This document shows, piece after piece, positions 53,781 to 61,798 of a stretch of 64,000 nt of DNA. This DNA is from Winogradskyella undariae (GTDB lineage Bacteria > Bacteroidota > Bacteroidia > Flavobacteriales > Flavobacteriaceae), in contig NZ_JABTEL010000001.1 in assembly GCF_013285155.1 (NCBI RefSeq), forward strand, positions 310,001 to 374,000. Reading direction: 5' to 3'. The stretch's first letter is position 1, and every line of letters begins with the position of its first letter. A program made the position numbers and the translations under genes. Under the pieces are notes generated by a model. That model was not told where the DNA came from. It made no database searches and saw nothing but the letters and a program-made list of their open reading frames with translations.

Positions 53781-56700
53781 ATGAAAACAAAAATTAGTCT
53801 ATTGTTGATGTTGTTTTTTTCAATCTGTTCTTTTGCACAACAGATAGAAATTAATGGAACGGTAACAAGTGAGAGTGACGGTATGCCTTTGCCAGGGACT
53901 AGCGTCATTATTAAAGGAACAGATAGGGGAGTCACTACAGATTTTGATGGGAAGTACATGATTATGGCAGAAGTAGGTGAGCAATTAGAGTTCAGCTATA
54001 TTGGTTTTGTGCCTCAAGTAATTACTGTAGGTTATGAAAATCAATTGAATATTACTTTAATTGACGATGTTGCTTCTCTAAATGAAGTGGTTGTCGTTGG
54101 TTATGGTACTCAGAAAAAAGCTGATTTAACGAGTGCTATTTCAACGATTAAACCAGAGGAATTACAAAAAACACCTTCTGCTCAAGTTGCTCAGAGTTTT
54201 CAGGGTAAAGTTGCAGGTGTACAGGTAAGTAGTATGGGATCTCCTGGAGAAACACCAGAAATTATTATTAGAGGTACCAATTCATTATATGGTAACTCTT
54301 CGCCATTGTTTGTTGTTGATGGTGCTTTTTTTGATAACGTAGATTTCTTAAACTCTAGTGAGATTGAAAGTGTATCAATATTAAAAGATGCTTCAGCTTC
54401 TGCTATATACGGTGTAAGAGCTGCAAATGGTGTTGTTTTAATAACAACTAAAGGAGGTAGACTTAATAAGAAAGCAGAGATTACATTTTCTACTTATTAT
54501 GGTATGCAAATAGCTCAGAATGTTTTAAAAATGGCAAACACAGAACAGTTTGTAACTTTTGCACAAGAATCTGGTTCTGCAGCAGAAATTTCAAGTGTTA
54601 ATCAAGCGATGCAAAGATTTGGTCGTAGTAGAGTAAATCCTAATATACCTGATGTAAATACAGATTGGTATGATGAGGTTCTTAGAGTTGCTTCTATTGA
54701 GAATCATGATTTTCAAGTTAATGGAGGAGGAGCAGATATTTCTTATTCTGTTGGTGGTAACTTTTTTGCTCAAGATGGTATTCTTGATATGAAAAATAGT
54801 TACGAACGTTTTAATGTTAGAGCCAAAGTAGATGCAAAAGTTAATGATTGGCTTAAAGTTGGTGGAAATATGTTATACAGTAATGCTGTAAAATATGACG
54901 ATGAAGCTTCTGCATGGCAAGAAACTTATTTTGCAGTGCCAATTTTACCAGTATATGATAGTAATTTTACTGATGCAGATCCTTTACCATACTCAGATGC
55001 AAGAGAAATAGGATATAGAAATTCTCAAAATCCATTTACATTATTAGATAATTCTGATAGAAGAGGAGAAAGAAGAAGAACTGTAGCTAATTTTTATGCG
55101 GATTTTAAATTGATTCCTGAACAATTAAGTTTTAAAAGTAGTTTGTCTTATAACTATTTAGGTGTAAATGAGCGTATTGTTTCTCTTCCATATTATGTTA
55201 CGGATGATTATCAAAGAAGTGTTAATCAGTCTTCAATAACTCGAAACAATGCCGTTACAGAAAACTACATTTGGGATAATACATTGACATATACAAATAC
55301 CTTTGGAGAGCATGATATTACCGTTTTAGCAGGTATGTCTTTTAGGGATGATTATGCTAGTAACTTTGGAGCTTCTGGTAATTTTGATCCTAATGGTGCT
55401 TTTATTAGAAATAACGATAAAACTTGGTATTTAACAAATACTTCTGAAGATAGTAGAACAGCATATGATGGCGGAAGTCGTTCTTATGGCTTCTCTTATT
55501 TTACTAGAGCACAATATAAATTTAATGATAAGTACTTAGCTTATGCAACATTTCGTGCAGAAGGAAGTAATAAGTACGATGAAACTTATGTGTATTTACC
55601 TGCATTTGGTTTAGGTTGGGAATTATCTAAAGAATCTTTCATGGAAAATGTAGGATTTATAGATTATTTAAAACTTAGAGCGGGTTGGGGTAGATTAGCA
55701 AATGATGCTGTGCCAGCTAGTATTCCTCAAAGTGCTTCAACTATTTCTACAGTTTTTGATGATACTTTAGTAAATGGATTTCAATTCTCTACATCATCTG
55801 ATGATTTAGATTGGGAATATACAGAAGAGTTAAATTTAGGTTTGTCTTCTAACTTCTTTAATAATCGTTTGTCTCTAGAAGCTGATTATTTTATAAAAGA
55901 TACAGAGAATTTAGCAATCCCAGTTTTACCATTAATAGGTACAGATGTTAGTTACCAAAATGTTGGGTCACTTAGAAATAAAGGACTAGAATTAGCGGCG
56001 ACTTGGAATGGTAGAATATCAGATGACTGGAGTTATTCTATCTCAGGAAACTTTAGTACTCTAGATAATGAAATTACAAGTCTTGAAGGTCAGCCATATA
56101 TTGATACAGGAACAGCAGAAGCACGTCAGCGTTTAGTTGTTGGTCAGCCAATAAATGTGTTTTATGGTTGGGAAATAGAAGGAGTATACCAAAATCAAGC
56201 AGAGATTGATGCAGATCCAGTAGCTCAAGCAGCAATTGCAGATGGTACGGATATTAAACCAGGTTATTTTAAGTATAAAGACAACAATTCAAGTGGTACT
56301 TTAGATAGTGAAGATAGAGAGTACTTAGGATCACCAGTTCCAGATTATTATTACGGAGGTAGCTTAGGTCTTAATTATAAGAATTTCGAATTAAATGTTG
56401 CTTTTTACGGCCAAGGAGGAAACGTAATTTTAAATACAAACCGTATGGAAGTTATTCGAACTCAGGGACGTAATATAGATGCACAATTAGCAGTTAATCG
56501 CTGGCATGGTGAGGGGACTACAAATGAATTTCCATCATCAGAAGGTTATAGAAATGTTTGGAATCAGAGATTATCTAAATTCTTTTTACAAGAAGGTGAT
56601 TTCTTCAGAATTCAAAACATTCAATTAGCATACACTTTGAGAGAAGAGAATTTACCTGAAATGCGTTTTACTTTAACTGCAGATAGACCTTTTCTTTCAA

Positions 56701-56807
56701 CTAAAAGTTATGACGGTTTTAATCCAGAAGTGGGGTTTGATGGTAGAGATACTCAAACATATCCAACACCTTCAGTTTATACATTTGGTGTAACAGTAAA
56801 ACTTTAA
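53781..56807 (+). CDS. susC: SusC-like TonB-dependent glycan receptor
   Basis: A 1008-residue outer-membrane transporter. Order: signal peptide ending SFAQ, carboxypeptidase-regulatory-like domain (about 23-105), TonB-box region NEVVVVGYGTQKKADLTSAI (about 108-127), plug domain with the PLFVVDGAFFDNVDFLN and SASAIYGVRAANGVVLI hallmarks, then a 22-strand barrel. It is paired with the SusD gene 11 bp later and should import the oligosaccharides released at the cell surface. As first gene of the catabolic unit it is the likely target of the upstream regulator. Confidence 0.95.
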   Translation: MKTKISLLLMLFFSICSFAQQIEINGTVTSESDGMPLPGTSVIIKGTDRGVTTDFDGKYMIMAEVGEQLEFSYIGFVPQVITVGYENQLNITLIDDVASLNEVVVVGYGTQKKADLTSAISTIKPEELQKTPSAQVAQSFQGKVAGVQVSSMGSPGETPEIIIRGTNSLYGNSSPLFVVDGAFFDNVDFLNSSEIESVSILKDASASAIYGVRAANGVVLITTKGGRLNKKAEITFSTYYGMQIAQNVLKMANTEQFVTFAQESGSAAEISSVNQAMQRFGRSRVNPNIPDVNTDWYDEVLRVASIENHDFQVNGGGADISYSVGGNFFAQDGILDMKNSYERFNVRAKVDAKVNDWLKVGGNMLYSNAVKYDDEASAWQETYFAVPILPVYDSNFTDADPLPYSDAREIGYRNSQNPFTLLDNSDRRGERRRTVANFYADFKLIPEQLSFKSSLSYNYLGVNERIVSLPYYVTDDYQRSVNQSSITRNNAVTENYIWDNTLTYTNTFGEHDITVLAGMSFRDDYASNFGASGNFDPNGAFIRNNDKTWYLTNTSEDSRTAYDGGSRSYGFSYFTRAQYKFNDKYLAYATFRAEGSNKYDETYVYLPAFGLGWELSKESFMENVGFIDYLKLRAGWGRLANDAVPASIPQSASTISTVFDDTLVNGFQFSTSSDDLDWEYTEELNLGLSSNFFNNRLSLEADYFIKDTENLAIPVLPLIGTDVSYQNVGSLRNKGLELAATWNGRISDDWSYSISGNFSTLDNEITSLEGQPYIDTGTAEARQRLVVGQPINVFYGWEIEGVYQNQAEIDADPVAQAAIADGTDIKPGYFKYKDNNSSGTLDSEDREYLGSPVPDYYYGGSLGLNYKNFELNVAFYGQGGNVILNTNRMEVIRTQGRNIDAQLAVNRWHGEGTTNEFPSSEGYRNVWNQRLSKFFLQEGDFFRIQNIQLAYTLREENLPEMRFTLTADRPFLSTKSYDGFNPEVGFDGRDTQTYPTPSVYTFGVTVKL

Positions 56808-56818
56808 AAAATTAAAAG

Positions 56819-58354
56819 ATGAAAAAAATATTTAATATAAGATTGATTTTATTCATACTACCTGTTTTCATGTTTACATGTGATGATCAGTTAGATGAAC
56901 AACAAGAACTAGTCGTTGTTGTAGATGATATTGATTACACTAGTGAAGACGGTGCCTTAGGTGCATTAGTTGGTGCCTATCAAAAATTTAATGACATAGG
57001 GTGGGAGCAAATACCTTTATTATCTGTAAGGGGAGATGATGTAAATGCAGGAGGTCTTGGAGATCAGCAGGGTTTTGCAGATACGGATAATTATGTTTAC
57101 GATAATAATTTCTGGATGTATAATGTGTTTTTTGAAAACTGGGCACAAGATATACTTCAAATTACAGCTCAAATAGAACAATTAGAGAAATTTAGAGCAG
57201 CAGGTGTAGATTCAGATTTAATAGATCAATACGTTGCAGAATGTAGAGTGTTAAGAGGTTTTGTAACTCTAGAGCTTTCTAGAATGTTTGGAGATGTATA
57301 TAAAATTGAGACTACAGATCAGACACAAATAGAAGTGCTTCCTAAAGATGAATTAATGGTTTGGATTTCAGATGAAATGGATCAGTCAATTCCATATTTA
57401 TTAGATACAGCTCCAAATCAAAGAGTAGATTTACCAGGAGGGATTACTAAATACACCGGTTTAACAGTTAAGGCAATGGCTAATTTAGAAGTTGGTAATT
57501 ACCAAAACGTTGCAGATGCAACAGGTGAAATTATTAATTCTAATCGTTTTCAGCTTTTTGATGATTATTACCACCTATTTAAAACAGATGGGAAATTAGC
57601 TAATGAAAATATTATGGAAATTCAATATTCAGATTTTGGTCAGGCATCAGGAGAAAATGTAAGTCATTTGTTTGAATTTTATGGACCAGAAAATTGGACA
57701 GCTGCTGTGCCAGAAGCTGGTAGCGGTTGGGGATTTTATGAGCCAAGTTTCAAGTTTGTTAAATTCATGTTAGATAGAGGAGAAACAGTTCGTTTAGAAA
57801 CTAGTGTGTTATTTACAGATAGAGGTATTGCAGAATTGCAAACTGACCCTAATTACGCAACGTTACCAAGTTGGATATCTAATACAACAAGAGATGGAGA
57901 TGTTATTAACGATTTCACAAGAGCGTATTTTTCTAGTGGTAAACATTATTTACCTTCTATAGAGTTAACTCCTGGTAGAACTACTTACGGAACTAATAAA
58001 AACTATACAGTTATTCGTTATTCTGAAGTGTTACTAATGTATGCAGAGGCATTAACAAGAGGTGCTTCTGGTTCAGCGGGTACTGCAGATAGTGCTGTTA
58101 ACTTAATTAGAAACCGTGCAGGATTAGATAATTTAAGTGGTGTTACTAGTGATCAAGTTATGGACGAGAAATTTGCAGAATTAGGAATGGAATGGGGAAT
58201 TAGATTCTATGACATGGTTAGACTTGGAGAAACTGAAGAGTTGAGCTACGATGGAAGAAATTTCACCATGGAAAAAGCCTTTTTGCCTTATCCACAAGCG
58301 CAATTAGATCAGAGTTATATTCTTAATGCTTATAATCAAAACCAAAACGACTAA
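56819..58354 (+). CDS. susD: SusD-like surface glycan-binding lipoprotein
   Basis: A 511-residue RagB/SusD-family protein. Lipoprotein signal with lipobox FTC, and acidic residues directly after the Cys (DD), which favour export to the cell surface in this phylum. TPR-like helices and the family end segment RYSEVLLMYAEALTRG, then NLIRNRAGL and ELGMEWGIRFYDMVRLG, are all visible. It closes over SusC as the lid of the uptake pair. It is 11 bp after susC and 6 bp before the next lipoprotein gene. Confidence 0.94.
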   Translation: MKKIFNIRLILFILPVFMFTCDDQLDEQQELVVVVDDIDYTSEDGALGALVGAYQKFNDIGWEQIPLLSVRGDDVNAGGLGDQQGFADTDNYVYDNNFWMYNVFFENWAQDILQITAQIEQLEKFRAAGVDSDLIDQYVAECRVLRGFVTLELSRMFGDVYKIETTDQTQIEVLPKDELMVWISDEMDQSIPYLLDTAPNQRVDLPGGITKYTGLTVKAMANLEVGNYQNVADATGEIINSNRFQLFDDYYHLFKTDGKLANENIMEIQYSDFGQASGENVSHLFEFYGPENWTAAVPEAGSGWGFYEPSFKFVKFMLDRGETVRLETSVLFTDRGIAELQTDPNYATLPSWISNTTRDGDVINDFTRAYFSSGKHYLPSIELTPGRTTYGTNKNYTVIRYSEVLLMYAEALTRGASGSAGTADSAVNLIRNRAGLDNLSGVTSDQVMDEKFAELGMEWGIRFYDMVRLGETEELSYDGRNFTMEKAFLPYPQAQLDQSYILNAYNQNQND

Positions 58355-58360
58355 GAAATT

Positions 58361-59428
58361 ATGAAAAATATAGTATTAAAAATAGCAGTAGTTTTTACGG
58401 TGCTTTTCTTAGCATCATGTGATGACGGTATAGATCCAATAACTCAAGTTAATTCAGGACCAGATCTAGAAGATCCAACAGCTCAAATTGTGAGTCCTAA
58501 TGGAAATGTGTTAATTCCATTTACAGATACGGAAATAAATTTAGATATCGAGGTTTTAGTCGAAGATGATATAGAAATTAGCAATGTAACTGTCATTTTA
58601 GACGGTAATACCATTAGAACCTTTGATAGTTTTTTAGATTACCGAATATTCATGGATTCATTTCAATATGAAAACTTGCAATTAGGAAGTCATACTATTG
58701 TTGTGGAGGCAACGGATATGAGTGGCAAAACAGCATCCGATAGCTTAACTTTTAATCTTGATAACTCTTACCTACCTAGTGTGGAGGGAGAAACTTTTTA
58801 TATGCCATTTTTTGAAGGGTTGTATACTGAGTTAATTAGTGAATCGGATCCTATAGAGGTTGGAACACCAAATATCGTTTCTGGTGGTTATTCTGGTAGT
58901 ACTTATGAAGGAACTACAGATTCATATTTAACATTTCCAATTGATGGTTTGTTTGGTGAAGACGCTTTTAGTGCAACATTCTGGTATAAGGTAAATAGTA
59001 CGCCGGATCGTGCAGGGATTTTAGTTGTAGGAAATGATACTCCAGAAAATAGAAATCAAGGTTTTAGATTGTTTAGAGAAGGCAATGAAACGGAACAAAC
59101 TATTAAAGCAAACATAGGTGTTGGTGCAGCAGAAAGTTGGAATGATGGTGGGATGATTGATGTTACTGCAGGCGAATGGGTTCATGTAGCTTTAACTGTT
59201 TCTGCAACAGAAAGTAAAATCTACTTAAACGGTAATTTACAAAATACGACTGTTCTAGATTCTAGTATTGATTGGACAGATTGTACAGATATAACAATTG
59301 GTGCTGGTGGAGAAACTTTTAGTTACTGGGGACATTTATCTGATTTAAGTTTAATAGATGAATTAAAATTATATAATAAAGCTTTGTCTCAGGTAGAAAT
59401 AAGTTCTATGCAGCCACAAGAAGAATAA
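58361..59428 (+). CDS. Surface lipoprotein with Ig-like and LamG/concanavalin A-like domains
   Basis: A 355-residue lipoprotein: lipobox LASC (Cys20) followed by DDG, an Ig-like domain (about 40-135, ending ATDMSGKTASDSLTFNLD), then a LamG-type jelly-roll (about 145-350; FSATFWYKVN, GEWVHVALTVSATESKIYLNG, IDELKLYNKALSQVEI). The combination and position after SusD mark it as a surface glycan-binding protein of the PUL. No catalytic residues are apparent, so binding rather than cleavage is expected. Confidence 0.85.
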   Translation: MKNIVLKIAVVFTVLFLASCDDGIDPITQVNSGPDLEDPTAQIVSPNGNVLIPFTDTEINLDIEVLVEDDIEISNVTVILDGNTIRTFDSFLDYRIFMDSFQYENLQLGSHTIVVEATDMSGKTASDSLTFNLDNSYLPSVEGETFYMPFFEGLYTELISESDPIEVGTPNIVSGGYSGSTYEGTTDSYLTFPIDGLFGEDAFSATFWYKVNSTPDRAGILVVGNDTPENRNQGFRLFREGNETEQTIKANIGVGAAESWNDGGMIDVTAGEWVHVALTVSATESKIYLNGNLQNTTVLDSSIDWTDCTDITIGAGGETFSYWGHLSDLSLIDELKLYNKALSQVEISSMQPQEE

Positions 59429-59462
59429 AGTTTAGTCTAATAATTACCCCTAGTTTTTTTTA

Positions 59463-59490
59463 GCGGCATTTTTAATTATTGAAATGCCGC
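59463..59490 (+). terminator. Terminator-like hairpin inside the PUL
   Basis: A 9-bp stem GCGGCATTT/AAATGCCGC with a 10-nt loop and a T-rich but broken tail. It divides transporter and binding genes from the enzyme genes and may set a lower level for the latter. The surrounding 178-bp gap has no clear promoter box. Confidence 0.6.
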
Positions 59491-59606
59491 TTATTCTTAC
59501 CTGTCTTTTAGTTTGAAAATAGAAATTAAATGTTTTTTTTGATTTAGTAAGAAGTACAATAAAATGTAAGAATGTCAACGCAATTCTTTGTTTAGAATAT
59601 TAGAAA

Positions 59607-60974
59607 ATGAGTAACATAAAAAAAATTAAATTATTAATAATCACTTTACTGTGTTTAAGCTGTGGTTCAGACAATGGGCCTGGTTATCAGGAGCCATATA
59701 ATCCAGGTGGTGATGATCCTATAGTTGAAGACTTAACAGACGAAGAATTATTAGATCTAACCCAAGAAACGACTTTTAAATATTTCTGGGATTATGCAGA
59801 GTCTAACTCTGGTGCAGCTAGAGAACGTTACCATGTAAATGATCCTTCAGATAGTGAAAATGTAGTCACAACAGGAGGTAGTGGTTTTGGTCTTATGGCA
59901 ATTTTAGTAGGTGTTGAAAGAGGTTATATTTCAAGAAGTGAAGGTTATGATAGATTAAGTCAGATTTTAAATTTCTTTGAAAACGCAGATCGTTTTCATG
60001 GCGCTTGGCCACATTGGATTAATGGAGTAAATGGTAACGTTATTCCTTTCAGCGATCAAGATAATGGTGGTGATTTAGTTGAAACTGCACTTTTTGCACA
60101 AGGATTAATTTGTGTAAAAGAATATTTTAAGGACGGATCTGAAGAAGAAGCCATTTTAGCGACTCAAGCAGATGTGTTATGGAAAGGTGTAGAATGGAAT
60201 TGGTATACTCAAAACCAAAATGCTTTGTATTGGCATTGGAGTCCAGATAATGGATTTACAATGAATCTAGAATTAAAAGGTTACAACGAAACATTAATCG
60301 CTTTTGTTTTAGGAGCAGCATCAACAGATTACGCTATTGCACCAGAGGTATATAACGAAGGTTGGGCTAGTAATGGAAGTATTGTTTCTTCGGAAAGTCA
60401 ATACAATATTCCGTTGATTTTAGATCATGCAGGCTCGGGATCAGGTCCTTTATTTTGGGCGCATTATTCATATTTAGGGTTAAACCCAACCAACTTAACG
60501 GATCAGTATGCGAATTACTGGGATTTAAATGTGAATCATACCAATATCAATTATCAGCATTGTGTTAATAACCCAAATAACTATGTGGATTATGGTTCAG
60601 ATTGTTGGGGTTTAACAGCAAGTTATTCTAGAAATTCAGATGGTTCTATAGGGTATTCTGCTCATAGTCCTGAAAATGATTTAGGTGTTATTTCACCTAC
60701 GGCAGCAATTAGTTCTATGCCTTACACACCAGAGAAATCACTTGCAGCTTTACATTATTTTTATAGTAAGAAAGATATATTATTAGGACCTGCAGGATTT
60801 TATGATGCCTTTAGTCCGCAATATAATGATTGGGTTACAGAAAGATATTTAGCAATAGATCAAGGGCCAGAAATTATTATGATAGAGAATTATAGAACCG
60901 GACTTTTGTGGAATTATTTTATGCAAAATGAAGATGTTCAAAATGGTTTAAATGCATTAGGCTTCTCCTATTAA
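59607..60974 (+). CDS. GH144-type glucanase (glycoamylase-domain lipoprotein)
   Basis: A 455-residue lipoprotein (lipobox LSC in LLCLSCGSDN) with one (alpha/alpha)6-type domain of the PF10091 glycoamylase family. Landmarks are TTGGSGFGLMAILVGVERG, RFHGAWPHWING, NGGDLVETALFAQGLI, LDHAGSGSGPLFWAHYSY and GVISPTAAISSMPYTPEKS. Characterised members of this kind in GH144 are endo-beta-1,2-glucanases. It probably cuts the polymer at the cell surface before SusCD uptake. Placement in GH144 is from memory of family motifs, and related families share the domain, so the linkage cut is not certain. Confidence 0.78.
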   Translation: MSNIKKIKLLIITLLCLSCGSDNGPGYQEPYNPGGDDPIVEDLTDEELLDLTQETTFKYFWDYAESNSGAARERYHVNDPSDSENVVTTGGSGFGLMAILVGVERGYISRSEGYDRLSQILNFFENADRFHGAWPHWINGVNGNVIPFSDQDNGGDLVETALFAQGLICVKEYFKDGSEEEAILATQADVLWKGVEWNWYTQNQNALYWHWSPDNGFTMNLELKGYNETLIAFVLGAASTDYAIAPEVYNEGWASNGSIVSSESQYNIPLILDHAGSGSGPLFWAHYSYLGLNPTNLTDQYANYWDLNVNHTNINYQHCVNNPNNYVDYGSDCWGLTASYSRNSDGSIGYSAHSPENDLGVISPTAAISSMPYTPEKSLAALHYFYSKKDILLGPAGFYDAFSPQYNDWVTERYLAIDQGPEIIMIENYRTGLLWNYFMQNEDVQNGLNALGFSY

Positions 60975-60992
60975 ATTTCAAATAAAAGAATC

Positions 60993-61796
60993 ATGAAACA
61001 TTTATTTTTAGTCTTAATTTTTGGTGTCACATTTTTGAATTCAGTTAGTGTAATCGCACAGAAAACCGAATCGTCAAAAGATTTGTTCTCGTATGAACAT
61101 CATATGGTTAATGGCGATACGCTAAATTATAGAATGCTTCTGCCAAAAGATTTTGATGCCTCTAAAAAGTATCCATTAGTATTGATGCTTCATGGAGCTG
61201 GAGAACGTGGTAGCGATAATAAAAAGCAACTGAATAATGGCGCTAGCTTGTTTCTGAATAAAAAACACCGAGATTCTTTTCCTGCAATTGTGATTTTTCC
61301 ACAATGTCCACAAAATGATTATTGGTCTAAACTAGATGCCGATCGCTCTACAAAGCCAATTACATTTAATTATAAATACAATGAGGCACCAACTAAAGCT
61401 ATGGCTTTGGTAACAGATTTAATGACAGAGATGGTCGCTAAACCGTACGTGAAAACTAATCAGGTTTACGCCATGGGATTATCTATGGGAGGTATGGGAA
61501 CTTTTGAGATTATCTACCGTAATCCTGAAATGTTTGCAGCTGCAATTCCTATTTGTGGTGGTGGAGATCCAGAATATGTAACAGCTTATGCGAAAATGAT
61601 TCCACTTTGGATTTTTCACGGAGCTAAAGATGATGTTGTAGATCCAAAATTATCACTAAGCATGGCATCAGCAATAATAAGTGCAGGCGGATTTCCTAAA
61701 CTTACTTTATACGATTTTGCAAATCATAATAGTTGGGATCCAGCTTTTGCAGAACCAGAACTTTTAAAATGGCTTTTTTCAAATACTAAATTATAA
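60993..61796 (+). CDS. Secreted alpha/beta-hydrolase, esterase-like
   Basis: A 267-residue alpha/beta-hydrolase with a signal peptide (FLVLIFGVTFLNSVSVIAQ). The nucleophile is S164 in AMGLSMGGMGTF; the acid is in WIFHGAKDDVV and the His in ANHNSWDPAF. LMLHGAGERGSDN is the oxyanion strand. It resembles the phospholipase/carboxylesterase and feruloyl- or acetyl-esterase-like proteins seen in PULs and may remove acyl groups from the glycan. No lipobox, so periplasmic or released. It is 18 bp after the glucanase and 2 bp before the GH3 gene. Confidence 0.8.
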   Translation: MKHLFLVLIFGVTFLNSVSVIAQKTESSKDLFSYEHHMVNGDTLNYRMLLPKDFDASKKYPLVLMLHGAGERGSDNKKQLNNGASLFLNKKHRDSFPAIVIFPQCPQNDYWSKLDADRSTKPITFNYKYNEAPTKAMALVTDLMTEMVAKPYVKTNQVYAMGLSMGGMGTFEIIYRNPEMFAAAIPICGGGDPEYVTAYAKMIPLWIFHGAKDDVVDPKLSLSMASAIISAGGFPKLTLYDFANHNSWDPAFAEPELLKWLFSNTKL

Positions 61797-61798
61797 TA